This document shows, piece by piece, positions 13,539 through 19,632 of a stretch of DNA of 23,786 nucleotides. Position 1 is the stretch's first letter; each line of letters begins with the position of its first letter. Origin of the DNA: a virus; the IMG/VR virus record IMGVR_UViG_3300020473_000126, positions 1 to 23,786 of that record, one strand, 5' to 3'. The notes under the pieces were generated by a model. The model did no database searches and was not told the DNA's origin. It worked only from the letters and a program-made list of their open reading frames with translations. The translations under genes were made by a program, and so were the position numbers.

Positions 13539-14764
13539 GTGACCCTTCACTAGCAGAGACTGCGGTGCTCGCCGCGATGATGCGAGACGAGAGCAATCGT
13601 TCTTCGGCTCTTGCGATGGAGCACTTGACTGCTGACGACTTCACCAGCGATACTAACAAGAACATCTTTGAGGCATGTCGCAATCTGACCGCCCCGTACA
13701 ACGAAATTGACGTCGCCCTGGAATCGGGACTCAACGCATCCTGCATGGAGATCGCCAAGCAGCACGGCGGCGGTGACATCACCCGCTACATAGACCTCAT
13801 CATAGCAGAAAGACAAACCACCCAAGTGCGCGCCGCCCTCCTTAAAGCAACCGACTCCCTCAAGGAAGGTGACCCCCAAGAAGTAGCTTCCGCCTTCATA
13901 GCTTCTTGCTCAACAGCCCTTGCGTCCCGCCGCCATGCCGTCTCATGCGGCGTTGCGGTGAAAAGCGCACTTGCCGACTTCTTGGCGACCAACGAAGGTG
14001 GGTCAAGCGCACTACCCACAGGATTCAGTTCTCTAGATGAACTTCTTGGCGGTGGTCTGAAGGACGGAACGGTGTCAGTGCTCGCCGCCAGACCAGGAGT
14101 GGGTAAGTCCGCATTGGCTTTGTGGTTCACGCTCTCCGCAGCACGCCACGGGAAGAAGACCAGCTACGTCTCTCTTGAGATGTCAGCCACGGAGTGCGGC
14201 GGGAGATTGCTTACCGCCGCTTCGGGGCAGAGACGAGTGTACTCCAAAGGTGCATACACCCCGCAAAACATTTCTCACTTGCACGACACCGCCAACGCCA
14301 TGTCCTCGTGGCCCATCCGCTTCAAGGATGATGCAGAGGATTCGCTGGACAGCATCATAGCTTTTGTGCAGAGAGAGTCCGTGGAGCGTGGCGTGGATCT
14401 CGTAGTGGTGGACTACCTGCAACTGGTGAACGCACCCGGCGAGAGCGCCAACCAACGGGTTTCTTATGCGAGCCGTGCCTTCAAGAAGCTTTCAATGCAG
14501 CAAGACGTCCCCGTGATTGTGCTTTCTCAATTGAACAGGGCATTGGAAACCCAGGGCAGAGCACCCGCTCTCTCCGACTTGCGTGATAGCGGAAGCATTG
14601 AGCAGGATGCTGACATCGTGATGCTCCTTTCTCGCACCGAAGAATCCTCAGACAAGGACTCCATCTGCGTACATGTGGCGAAGAACCGCAACGGCCCCGG
14701 CGGGAAAGTGAACCTCACCTTTGAGAAAGCGTTTGGTCGTTTCTCTTCTCCACGCCTCAATTGA
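13535..14764 (+). CDS. dnaB: DnaB-type replicative DNA helicase
   Basis: This 409-residue protein has the full RecA-fold helicase core. Walker A is RPGVGKS at 186-192; the next strand is KTSYVSLEMSATE (210-220); Walker B is VVVDYLQL at 290-297; SQLNRALE is at 331-338, SDLRDSGSIEQDAD at 347-360, and HVAKNRNGPGG at 380-390, which includes the Arg-finger region. The N-terminal ~130 residues are a shortened DnaB N-domain (ETAVLAAMMRDE; NIFEACRNL), about 30-60 residues shorter than bacterial DnaB. It is a hexameric 5'-3' helicase at the phage fork. It overlaps the loader-like gene by four bases and is the last gene of the plus-strand replication operon. Strong identification. Confidence 0.93.
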   Translation: MSDPSLAETAVLAAMMRDESNRSSALAMEHLTADDFTSDTNKNIFEACRNLTAPYNEIDVALESGLNASCMEIAKQHGGGDITRYIDLIIAERQTTQVRAALLKATDSLKEGDPQEVASAFIASCSTALASRRHAVSCGVAVKSALADFLATNEGGSSALPTGFSSLDELLGGGLKDGTVSVLAARPGVGKSALALWFTLSAARHGKKTSYVSLEMSATECGGRLLTAASGQRRVYSKGAYTPQNISHLHDTANAMSSWPIRFKDDAEDSLDSIIAFVQRESVERGVDLVVVDYLQLVNAPGESANQRVSYASRAFKKLSMQQDVPVIVLSQLNRALETQGRAPALSDLRDSGSIEQDADIVMLLSRTEESSDKDSICVHVAKNRNGPGGKVNLTFEKAFGRFSSPRLN

Positions 14765-14772
14765 CTACATCC

Positions 14773-14808
14773 AGCCTCGTAAAGATACGAGAATGGTCAT
14801 ACGAGGCT
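14773..14808 (+). other. Mutually exclusive hairpins downstream of dnaB
   Basis: AGCCTCGTA (14773-14781) can pair perfectly with TACGAGGCT (14800-14808), a 9-bp stem, or its CTCGTA part can pair with TACGAG (14786-14791) in a tight 4-base-loop hairpin. No strong T-run follows. It may be a weak terminator, a 3'-end structure, or a switch. Confidence 0.6.
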
Positions 14809-14846
14809 TATAGGCATACCAAATAAGCGTTTTGATTGTTTCTGAG

Positions 14847-14892
14847 ACAGGATACCTATGTCACTAGGTCAGACACCCCTTCAGCGTCCTGT
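14847..14892 (+). other. Nested stem-loop structure in the convergent gap
   Basis: ACAGGA (14847-14852) pairs with TCCTGT (14887-14892), enclosing ACCTA (14854-14858) paired with TAGGT (14865-14869). The structure is visible on both strands. A 27-codon ORF with an AGGA site (ATG 14858, stop 14941) overlaps it; that ORF is weak. Confidence 0.45.
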
Positions 14893-14922
14893 ATGGGCTT
14901 GCGAGGTTTCTTCCTTACTTTA

Positions 14923-14959
14923 CATAGTACATAGCACATAGTGGCATAGTACTAAGTAC
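14923..14959. repeat. CATAG short tandem repeat and GTACT-A-AGTAC palindrome
   Basis: CATAG occurs at 14923, 14930, 14937 and 14945 (period 7, 7, 8), followed by an 11-bp palindrome at 14949-14959. Together they lie between the two convergent operons. Confidence 0.7.
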
Positions 14960-14984
14960 AAAGCACCAAGATGAACCTCCCCAC

Positions 14985-15025
14985 AAAAAAAAGCGGGGCA
15001 AGGATCACGACTTCCTCACCCCGCT
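14985..15025 (-). terminator. Rho-independent terminator of the minus-strand cluster
   Basis: Read on the minus strand, AGCGGGG (15025-15019) pairs with CCCCGCT (14998-14992), with an inner AGGA/TCCT pairing, followed by a run of T residues (plus-strand A run 14985-14992). The loop carries GTCGTGA (plus-strand TCACGAC, 15005-15011), and another copy lies just upstream at 15030-15036. It closes the minus-strand genes starting from 19603. Confidence 0.88.
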
Positions 15026-15049
15026 AGGGTCACGACTGAAACAAAAGAT

Positions 15050-15283
15050 CTAAAGCTCCGGCAACTCCTCCACCTCGCGTCCGCAGCACGTCTCGTGCTC
15101 CTCTACCGATACTAAAAAGTCTTCCGCACCTGTCACAGTGTCCGTGTAAGTTCCGCGATGGTCAGGATAATCCTCAAGCAAGTCCGTGGCGTGAAAGCCG
15201 GAACGAGCCATGACCCGGAAGGTAGTGCTCTTCCACTCCATCACCTCCACGTAGTACTCTTCCATGCCGTCAACGGACTCCAT
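15050..15283 (-). CDS. Small acidic hypothetical protein (77 aa)
   Basis: MESVDGMEEYYVEVMEWKST begins one base after the upstream stop; a second in-frame Met at 15265 is possible. The GGAG serving it lies inside the last codons of the upstream gene. The product is acidic with beta-strand-like N-terminus and HETCCGRE near the C-terminus. It is the last gene of the minus-strand cluster, 25 bp before the terminator. Family not recognised. Confidence 0.6.
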   Translation of the reverse strand: MESVDGMEEYYVEVMEWKSTTFRVMARSGFHATDLLEDYPDHRGTYTDTVTGAEDFLVSVEEHETCCGREVEELPEL

Positions 15284-15284
15284 A

Positions 15285-15668
15285 TCAGTTGTTCTCCATT
15301 GGCGTGTAATAAGCTTTGCCCACGCTGCCTAGCATCATTACCGCAGGAAAGTCGCAGGGCTTGCCATCAGCATCCTGGGGAGCAAGAGCCAGCAATGCCT
15401 CAACGAACTCCTTGGCTATAAGCGGGTCACGCAATTTCTGCAAGTCTGACGCGCCGTCAAGCAACAGCACACCCCCACTCCATGCTTCCATGTCTCCGAC
15501 GTCGCCTTGATGGAAGGTCATTATTCCGTAAGTACCGGAGTTCGCGGTGAAACGGTAAGCCCATAACCAACCACCGTTCTCACGGTAATCCTTTACTGCT
15601 TGGGCGTTACTCCTCACCATGTCCGAACATAAGATTTCAATAGGCTTCTTGATTGGTTCCTCGCTCAT
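15285..15668 (-). CDS. Hypothetical protein (127 aa)
   Basis: The start overlaps the upstream gene's stop by four bases and is preceded by AAGGAGGAG. The protein has an N-terminal helical part (CSDMVRSNAQAVKDYREN), a central Trp/Gly-rich beta part (GGWLWAYRFTANSGTYGIMT) and a helical C-terminal part (KEFVEALLALAPQD). No motif is recognised. It is part of the translationally coupled minus-strand series. Confidence 0.65.
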   Translation of the reverse strand: MSEEPIKKPIEILCSDMVRSNAQAVKDYRENGGWLWAYRFTANSGTYGIMTFHQGDVGDMEAWSGGVLLLDGASDLQKLRDPLIAKEFVEALLALAPQDADGKPCDFPAVMMLGSVGKAYYTPMENN

Positions 15669-15958
15669 TTCTCCTCCTTCTCGTAAAGCTTATACCAAGT
15701 ACTCTTGTCATCCAAATCGTCACAGTCAAATGCAACGTATTTCTCGCCGATCCGTTTCCTGGCACTGGATACGGGATCAATTGAATTGACTACATCAATC
15801 ACCGTCTTGAACCCAACGTATTCAATATCCATCTCACATCCCCACATGCTGTCGTGGAATGCTTGAGCCGCTTTTACCACCCCCTCAATTTTTTCCGCGA
15901 GGTTCTCCTCGTCCATGCGTTTCTCTTTTGCGTTTTTTAATCTGCGTTTCTTACTCAT
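15665..15958 (-). CDS. Hypothetical protein, basic N-terminus (97 aa)
   Basis: Start set at 15958 (MSKKRRLKNAKEKRMDEENL), where AGGAACTAAAAAC precedes the ATG; the same kind of leader (AGGAACT...AAC) precedes genes at 17683 and 19226. A six-residue longer start at 15976 overlaps the upstream stop and is also possible. The N-terminus is strongly basic; the rest is mixed and acidic (AFDCDDLDDKSTWYKLYEKE). No domain is recognised. Confidence 0.62.
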   Translation of the reverse strand: MSKKRRLKNAKEKRMDEENLAEKIEGVVKAAQAFHDSMWGCEMDIEYVGFKTVIDVVNSIDPVSSARKRIGEKYVAFDCDDLDDKSTWYKLYEKEEK

Positions 15959-15972
15959 GTTTTTAGTTCCTT

Positions 15973-16185
15973 TCATTTGATCGTTACCTCCCCATTGTTC
16001 ATGCCTTGAACTTCAAAGTGGTGCTCAAGGCCGTGTTCAGCCTCGCCCTTCATCCATACTTGGGCGGATTTCTTAGTTACCGTTTCACCATAATTCAGAT
16101 TCATAGCCTCTTTGTATTCAGCCCACTGCTCCGGAGTAAATTCCACCGTAGTCGTGAACTTGATGATCGTTGGTTTGGCGCTCAT
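15973..16185 (-). CDS. Small hypothetical protein (70 aa)
   Basis: MSAKPTIIKFTTTVEFTPEQ starts after GGAGGAGTC and overlaps the upstream stop by four bases. It has a beta strand, then a helix (PEQWAEYKEAMNL), then strands (HHFEVQGMNNGEVTIK). It may be a compact alpha/beta protein of a type common among phage early genes; unrecognised. Confidence 0.62.
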   Translation of the reverse strand: MSAKPTIIKFTTTVEFTPEQWAEYKEAMNLNYGETVTKKSAQVWMKGEAEHGLEHHFEVQGMNNGEVTIK

Positions 16186-16529
16186 GACTCCTCCATTTCC
16201 GTGTCTCCATTTGCCTCATTCCACAGCATCTCTGCTTCTGACTCCACTTCATCAAGTGCCGCCCAGAACTCTTTCATCTTAAATGGGAACTTGATTGTGT
16301 GAACGTCGGTCTCAGCGTCACTACCCTCAACAATTGAACCCACTTTCACTCCGATTACCTCCGATTGGTCATCGTGTGCAGTTGCGCACCATGCGCCGCA
16401 ATCGGTGAACTTATAAGTGTTTCTCGTTACTTGCTCCATTGTTTCTTCACCAAATCCACGAGCCTCGTAAAAATCGGGCACACTATTTACTTCCACTTCA
16501 ACGGATTTCATGTTCGTTGTTTCTGTCAT
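16182..16529 (-). CDS. Acidic hypothetical protein (115 aa)
   Basis: MTETTNMKSVEVEVNSVPDF starts after GAGGAGGAGAA. The second Met opens MKSVEVEV and lies in a 21-bp segment repeated exactly at the start of the gene at 17381. The protein is acidic throughout, with a Trp/Cys pair (CGAWCATAHDD) and a Glu-rich helical C-terminus (MKEFWAALDEVESEAEM). No family is recognised. Coupled by four-base overlaps to both neighbours. Confidence 0.63.
   Translation of the reverse strand: MTETTNMKSVEVEVNSVPDFYEARGFGEETMEQVTRNTYKFTDCGAWCATAHDDQSEVIGVKVGSIVEGSDAETDVHTIKFPFKMKEFWAALDEVESEAEMLWNEANGDTEMEES
16496..16516. repeat. 21-bp exact repeat at gene start, copy 1
   Basis: CTTCAACGGATTTCATGTTC plus G, 21 bases, is identical to 17351-17371. 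On the minus strand it encodes NMKSVE near the start of two otherwise unrelated genes. Confidence 0.92.
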
Positions 16530-16777
16530 TTCTCCTCCTCAAGTTCGCTTAGTTTTTCAGCAATGGTATACGGGATGTAATATCCTTCGGACTCAAACTC
16601 GCCTTGAATATTAATCAACTCCTCAAGCTCTTTTCTGAGCTTTCTCGCGGCATTTTGCGCAGTCTTGAAGTACCGCACCTTTTCCCTGTAGGGATTGTGC
16701 GTAATATCCCTGACGCAAACTTTGTGCGGTAGATCAACTTCAACGTGCAAGTCCGGTACAATCACGTAAGTCTTCAT
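16526..16777 (-). CDS. Hypothetical protein (83 aa)
   Basis: MKTYVIVPDLHVEVDLPHKV starts after GGGAGGAATC and overlaps the upstream stop. It has N-terminal beta strands and a long charged helix (FKTAQNAARKLRKELEELIN) able to form a coiled coil. The opening VIVPDLH superficially recalls metallophosphatase starts, but the rest of that family's motifs are absent. Function unknown. Confidence 0.62.
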   Translation of the reverse strand: MKTYVIVPDLHVEVDLPHKVCVRDITHNPYREKVRYFKTAQNAARKLRKELEELINIQGEFESEGYYIPYTIAEKLSELEEEK

Positions 16778-17034
16778 GATTCCTCCCTCTTCTTAGCCTC
16801 TTTGGCAATCTCCAGCAGCTTCTCGCCTAACCTGCGTACCTCGTCCATGTCGTCAAACCAGACGAACGCATCGCCGTAGCCTATCTTCACGTGCTCTATA
16901 CTGTCCGAAGCTCCGCCGTGATTGCAAAGGCTTGCGTGTTGATCCACCTCCTGGTCAAGTAACGTTTTTCCTGCCCACACCCCGAAGTTTTCAGAGTGCG
17001 CCGTGCGGTTCTTGTGTGATTTTACTATCTTCAT
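16774..17034 (-). CDS. Hypothetical protein (86 aa)
   Basis: MKIVKSHKNRTAHSENFGVW is followed by His/Cys-containing sequence (QHASLCNHGGASD), a strand (AFVWFDDMDEVRRLG) and a charged helix to the end. The C-terminal third has the pattern of small beta-alpha proteins. The ribosome site is weak (AGAGAAAG), suggesting coupling to the upstream gene that it overlaps by four bases. Unrecognised. Confidence 0.6.
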   Translation of the reverse strand: MKIVKSHKNRTAHSENFGVWAGKTLLDQEVDQHASLCNHGGASDSIEHVKIGYGDAFVWFDDMDEVRRLGEKLLEIAKEAKKREES

Positions 17035-17381
17035 GATTCTACTTTCTCTGCGAATTTTATAAATCTTGGGTTAATTTTCTTTCTAGGTTTTGCAACCCTG
17101 CCAATAGGGTAGTGGCAGTCTGCGCCAAACTGGCTTGCAGTGTAGTCAACTTCACTACCGTCAGGCAGACGATTCCAGAAGTGCGGCTCGCCGTTCACCC
17201 TGCCTTGAAGGATCTCTCCCCCCAGCAGGTTGCTCACGACGTACGATACCGCCCCACAGTGACCCCTTAACGGGTTGTCCTTGCTCCATTTGGTAGGTTC
17301 GTATGCGGTCTCACTGCTCGCCGCTTTCTTCAGCCTGTCCAGTAGTGTCGCTTCAACGGATTTCATGTTCGGCGCGCTCAT
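17031..17381 (-). CDS. YunG-like protein (cysteine-peptidase-fold candidate)
   Basis: This 116-residue protein starts after GGAGGTG. Residues 28-85 read EPTKWSKDNPLRGHCGAVSY, VVSNLLGGEILQGRVNGEPH and FWNRLPDGSEVDYTASQFG. This is the pattern of the YunG-type family (W-x3-NP-x-GQCxVTA..GGEI..G..NG..HYWNR..DG.EVDLT..QF). Conserved Cys42, His67 and Asp79 are spaced like a papain/transglutaminase-type triad, though activity is unproven even for family members. The first residues (NMKSVE) are shared, through a 21-bp repeat, with the gene at 16529. A phage copy in an early-type cluster could act on host proteins; that is inference. Confidence 0.6.
   Translation of the reverse strand: MSAPNMKSVEATLLDRLKKAASSETAYEPTKWSKDNPLRGHCGAVSYVVSNLLGGEILQGRVNGEPHFWNRLPDGSEVDYTASQFGADCHYPIGRVAKPRKKINPRFIKFAEKVES
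17351..17371. repeat. 21-bp exact repeat at gene start, copy 2
   Basis: Identical to 16496-16516; lies at codons 5-10 of the YunG-like gene. Confidence 0.92.
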
Positions 17382-17683
17382 TTGGACACCTCCACACCTA
17401 TCGGATCAAGGAAGAGATTAAATCCAGTTGCCCCACTCTCATTCACCCAAGGCGCTTTCTCGTTCAGGATGCGTCTCTCAGCTTCGCGAACCATCTGCAC
17501 CCAAGGGCAACCGTCAGGAAACGTTCCCTCGTTCTCCTCTGCTAGTCGGTAGGCATATAGGATTGCCAGTTGAGACTTGAAGGCTAACCCCTCAAACCAT
17601 TGTCCAAGCGCCTCCTCTGCCCTTTCACGATCCTCGTGACCGCTACTCCAGTCTTCTACGTCAATTCTGTAAGTTACTTTCAT
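17378..17683 (-). CDS. Hypothetical protein (101 aa)
   Basis: MKVTYRIDVEDWSSGHEDRE starts after AAGGAACTAGAAAC. The protein has a beta-strand start and mainly helical middle (QWFEGLAFKSQLAILYAYRL; PWVQMVREAERRIL). No known family is recognised. A 42-bp gap separates it from the gene upstream and it overlaps the next gene by four bases. Confidence 0.63.
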   Translation of the reverse strand: MKVTYRIDVEDWSSGHEDRERAEEALGQWFEGLAFKSQLAILYAYRLAEENEGTFPDGCPWVQMVREAERRILNEKAPWVNESGATGFNLFLDPIGVEVSK

Positions 17684-17725
17684 TGTTTCTAGTTCCTTAT
17701 TGCACGCATCTTGTCGCGATTGTGG

Positions 17726-18004
17726 TTACCAAATGCGTTGAATAACCATGTTGTCATTATTGACCCGCTTTGCATTCTTTTTGTAGAGATGCCATTCACC
17801 TACTTCAAAAAGAGCCTCAAACTTGTCTAATATTTGCGGGAATGTAAGATCGTAATGGTCATCACCATCAAATCCCCAACCGTTATTATCATCATCATAC
17901 AGATTGGTGTCTTTGTATTCCTCATACAACGTTTCCCTTGTGTGTACTTGTACAACAGTATCCCATGAGCATAGGTATTGTGGCTTGTTAATAGCTAATT
18001 CCAT
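17726..18004 (-). CDS. Acidic hypothetical protein (92 aa)
   Basis: Start set at 18004 (MELAINKPQYLCSWDTVVQV) by GGAGAA; the longer frame to 18070 runs into the upstream gene. The middle is very acidic (DTNLYDDDNNGWGFDGDDHY), ending in a basic stretch. The acidic patch resembles DNA-mimic or metal-binding segments only in composition. The leader ends TAGGAGAAACACGACA, which is repeated before the gene at 18407. Confidence 0.62.
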   Translation of the reverse strand: MELAINKPQYLCSWDTVVQVHTRETLYEEYKDTNLYDDDNNGWGFDGDDHYDLTFPQILDKFEALFEVGEWHLYKKNAKRVNNDNMVIQRIW

Positions 18005-18005
18005 T

Positions 18006-18021
18006 GTCGTGTTTCTCCTAT
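18006..18021 (-). promoter_or_regulatory. Duplicated junction leader (stop-SD-motif), copy 1
   Basis: On the minus strand, ATAGGAGAAACACGAC, including the upstream gene's TAG stop, the ribosome binding site and the CACGAC motif, ends one base before the ATG at 18004. An identical 16-base stretch is at 18410-18425. Confidence 0.8.
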
Positions 18022-18407
18022 GCTGTGTAAAGTTTACCGTCATCACCGACGTACAAATCAACCCCGCCAAAGCTCTCGCTTGCCTTTGTGAGCTTGTCTC
18101 CGGTTTCCCCTATGCCCCGATCCCAAAATCCGGCGCCATGCCCGTTTCTCGTTAGCCAAAAATCATGACCGGCTTTCTCGCTTTCAGTGTATTCCCAGTT
18201 TCTCCCTATCTTTTCTTCGTAATCACCTAGCGCGGTCTCATTCTCAGCAATGAATTTCTCGCAATCCTTTTCCATTGCCCTACGCGCTTCCGGCGCAATG
18301 TCATCACTGTCATATTTTTCGTCAAGATATTCGCAATCATCATCCATGCCGCCGCTGCTCCAAAGTGCGCAAGTTACATAGCCTAGTATAAATTCGTTAA
18401 GTTTCAT
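18018..18407 (-). CDS. Acidic hypothetical protein (129 aa)
   Basis: Start set at 18407 (MKLNEFILGYVTCALWSSGG), preceded by GGAGAAACACGAC; the longer open frame to 18575 covers the small basic gene in another frame and is rejected. The middle (ESEKAGHDFWLTRNGHGAGF, WDRGIG) matches a conserved-looking phage pattern HDFWLTRNGHGAGFWDRG, seen in many phage orphan proteins as I recall; function unknown. C-terminal end GGVDLYVGDDGKLYTA. The TAG stop overlaps the next gene's ribosome site. Confidence 0.68.
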   Translation of the reverse strand: MKLNEFILGYVTCALWSSGGMDDDCEYLDEKYDSDDIAPEARRAMEKDCEKFIAENETALGDYEEKIGRNWEYTESEKAGHDFWLTRNGHGAGFWDRGIGETGDKLTKASESFGGVDLYVGDDGKLYTA

Positions 18408-18409
18408 GT

Positions 18410-18425
18410 GTCGTGTTTCTCCTAT
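18410..18425 (-). promoter_or_regulatory. Duplicated junction leader (stop-SD-motif), copy 2
   Basis: Same 16-base stretch as at 18006-18021, again fusing the upstream TAG stop, the ribosome binding site and CACGAC, two bases before the ATG at 18407. Confidence 0.8.
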
Positions 18426-18559
18426 AGTTTCAGTTTCAATTGCCTTGCCTTGCGGATCTTGCGAACCGGCTTGCGTGCTTTCCTTGCCGGTTTCTCGCTT
18501 GGCAGTTTGCCGGTCGCGATTAGCTCTGCGATCAATTCTGAGATGTGTTGAGGTTTCAT
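18422..18559 (-). CDS. Small basic protein (45 aa)
   Basis: ATG 18559 overlaps the upstream stop by four bases and gives 45 residues: a helical N-terminus (HISELIAELIATGKLPSEKP) and a strongly basic C-terminus (ARKARKPVRKIRKARQLKLK). The longer frame to 18661 lies inside the upstream gene and is rejected. It fills the only gap between two real genes and its TAG stop is part of the next gene's leader. Charge suggests nucleic-acid binding; unproven. Confidence 0.58.
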   Translation of the reverse strand: MKPQHISELIAELIATGKLPSEKPARKARKPVRKIRKARQLKLKL

Positions 18560-18801
18560 GAGTCTTTGAAAACAATCCCGTTTACATCTATGACGTTGCA
18601 AGCCAGTCCGAATTCCGGAGTAGAGCAAAAGTAAGGCTCGCTTTCCGCCGGTATGTCCCAAACGTCAACGTAGTGCTCTTTTGCTAAAAAGGCATTGAGC
18701 GCGCTTTCATCTTCTTCGCTTAGTCCGGAAGTGTCACCGTTCACTAGTGCCGGTAAAGCATAGTCAGGTATTTGGTATTCGTAAGTGTCGTGTATTTTCA
18801 T
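18556..18801 (-). CDS. Hypothetical protein (81 aa)
   Basis: MKIHDTYEYQIPDYALPALV starts after AAAAGGAAAATAG. It is acidic, with segments resembling a short phage orphan (IPDYALPALVNGDTSGLSEE, then DESALNAFL), a pattern I recall from small phage/plasmid proteins with a YALxAL-N-GD-GLxxED motif. No enzymatic motif. CACGAC lies 15 bases before the ATG. It overlaps the small basic gene by four bases. Confidence 0.66.
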   Translation of the reverse strand: MKIHDTYEYQIPDYALPALVNGDTSGLSEEDESALNAFLAKEHYVDVWDIPAESEPYFCSTPEFGLACNVIDVNGIVFKDS

Positions 18802-18824
18802 TTCTATTTTCCTTTTGTCGTGAG

Positions 18825-19226
18825 TTAGTTTGAGTTGATGACCTTTTGAACGCTTACCTCGCCAATTTCCTTAGCGATTGCGTCAAGGTCGCTCTTTTCA
18901 AGCGTGCGATCCCATGCATCTTGCAAGGTTTCACTTTCTCGCAAGATTTCCTCACCTACTACATAGGCAAACATGTTCACCACTTTCTCCGGCTCTGATA
19001 AGTCTGTGATTCCCTCGCCGAAATTGTCTTGCTCGTATGTCTTTACCTTTTCAATGGCGTTGAATGCTTCACTGTCTAGGAATTGCTTCGCCTCGTAAGT
19101 GCCAATAATGAAATAGTCTTCATTCAGCAAATAATGGTGAAGGTCGCTTGCATGCTGTGTTTCGCCTACGCCTTCGCCTAAGCGGTCTATGATGTACTCT
19201 TTTATATATTCGTATTGGGTTTTCAT
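18825..19226 (-). CDS. Hypothetical protein (133 aa)
   Basis: Start set at 19226 (MKTQYEYIKEYIIDRLGEGV), where AAAAGGAACTCACGAC directly precedes the ATG; the open frame to 19337 overlaps the upstream gene. Mainly helical and acidic (QHASDLHHYLLNEDYFIIGT; EAKQFLDSEAFNAIEKVKTY). The pattern 'LHHYLLNEDYFIIGTYEAKQFL' type is familiar from small phage orphan proteins but without function. Ends with a SVQKVINSN tail. Confidence 0.66.
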   Translation of the reverse strand: MKTQYEYIKEYIIDRLGEGVGETQHASDLHHYLLNEDYFIIGTYEAKQFLDSEAFNAIEKVKTYEQDNFGEGITDLSEPEKVVNMFAYVVGEEILRESETLQDAWDRTLEKSDLDAIAKEIGEVSVQKVINSN

Positions 19227-19255
19227 GTCGTGAGTTCCTTTTCGGTTATTATTAA

Positions 19256-19603
19256 TTAGCAAATTTGCTCGCCGGAATGGTCGCAAAACACCGGTTCTTC
19301 GCATTCGTGCTCGCCACTTATGGCAACTACTCGCCAACCGTCATTACATTGGGTTTTTACGCTACCTAGTACGGCGCAAAAGTTTTCTCGTACACTGGTG
19401 AACGATAAACAGGCACCGTCATTCGTAATAAAAAACAGTTGGTAACCGCCAGGAAAGGCATATTCCCCGGCGCGAAGACTAGCTTTTAACTCGTTTGCGT
19501 TGGATATGTTGCGGTGGTGTCTGCATGCATTCCGACGAATCAGTTTGCCGGTTTGCTTTGCGTGGATATTACCGGCGTGCTCGTAAGTATTTGGATTTTT
19601 CAT
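19256..19603 (-). CDS. Conserved phage orphan with CDHxGE C-terminus (115 aa)
   Basis: First gene of the minus-strand cluster, MKNPNTYEHAG... The part from residue 37 (NELKASLRAGEYAFPGGYQL, FFITNDGACLSFTSVREN, DGWRVVAISGEHECEEPVFC, DHSGEQI) fits a widespread phage family of the form GAYAWPGGYPLFFLTSDGAxLSF...WRVVG..W.DPxxYCDHTGERI, function unknown. No ribosome site precedes the ATG; instead AACTCACGAC ends two bases before it, with a second CACGAC further up. This absence is odd for a first gene and may reflect unusual initiation or control. Confidence 0.7.
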   Translation of the reverse strand: MKNPNTYEHAGNIHAKQTGKLIRRNACRHHRNISNANELKASLRAGEYAFPGGYQLFFITNDGACLSFTSVRENFCAVLGSVKTQCNDGWRVVAISGEHECEEPVFCDHSGEQIC

Positions 19604-19605
19604 AG

Positions 19606-19632
19606 GTCGTGAGTTATTGGGTTATGGTCGTG
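19606..19632 (-). promoter_or_regulatory. Paired TCACGAC motif in leader of minus-strand cluster
   Basis: Plus-strand GTCGTGA occurs at 19606-19612 and 19627-19633, 21 bp (two helical turns) apart, between the putative promoter and the first ATG. Similar copies sit directly before the genes at 19226 (19227-19233) and 18801 (18817-18823). Candidate operator or translational site. Confidence 0.55.

Noticed and set aside
14858-14941. 27-codon ORF with an AGGA site in the convergent gap.
   Set aside because: Too short to separate from chance and overlaps the nested stem-loop; kept only as a note.
16526-16777. Opening VIVPDLH suggests a metallophosphatase.
   Set aside because: The downstream GDxxDRG, GNHE and GHxH motifs are absent and the protein is too short.
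19606-19626. GTCGTGAG...TTGGGTTA resembles a conserved part of 16S rRNA (about 18 of 21 bases).
   Set aside because: A match of this quality between a whole 16S gene and a window of this size is expected about once by chance, and the surrounding sequence does not match.
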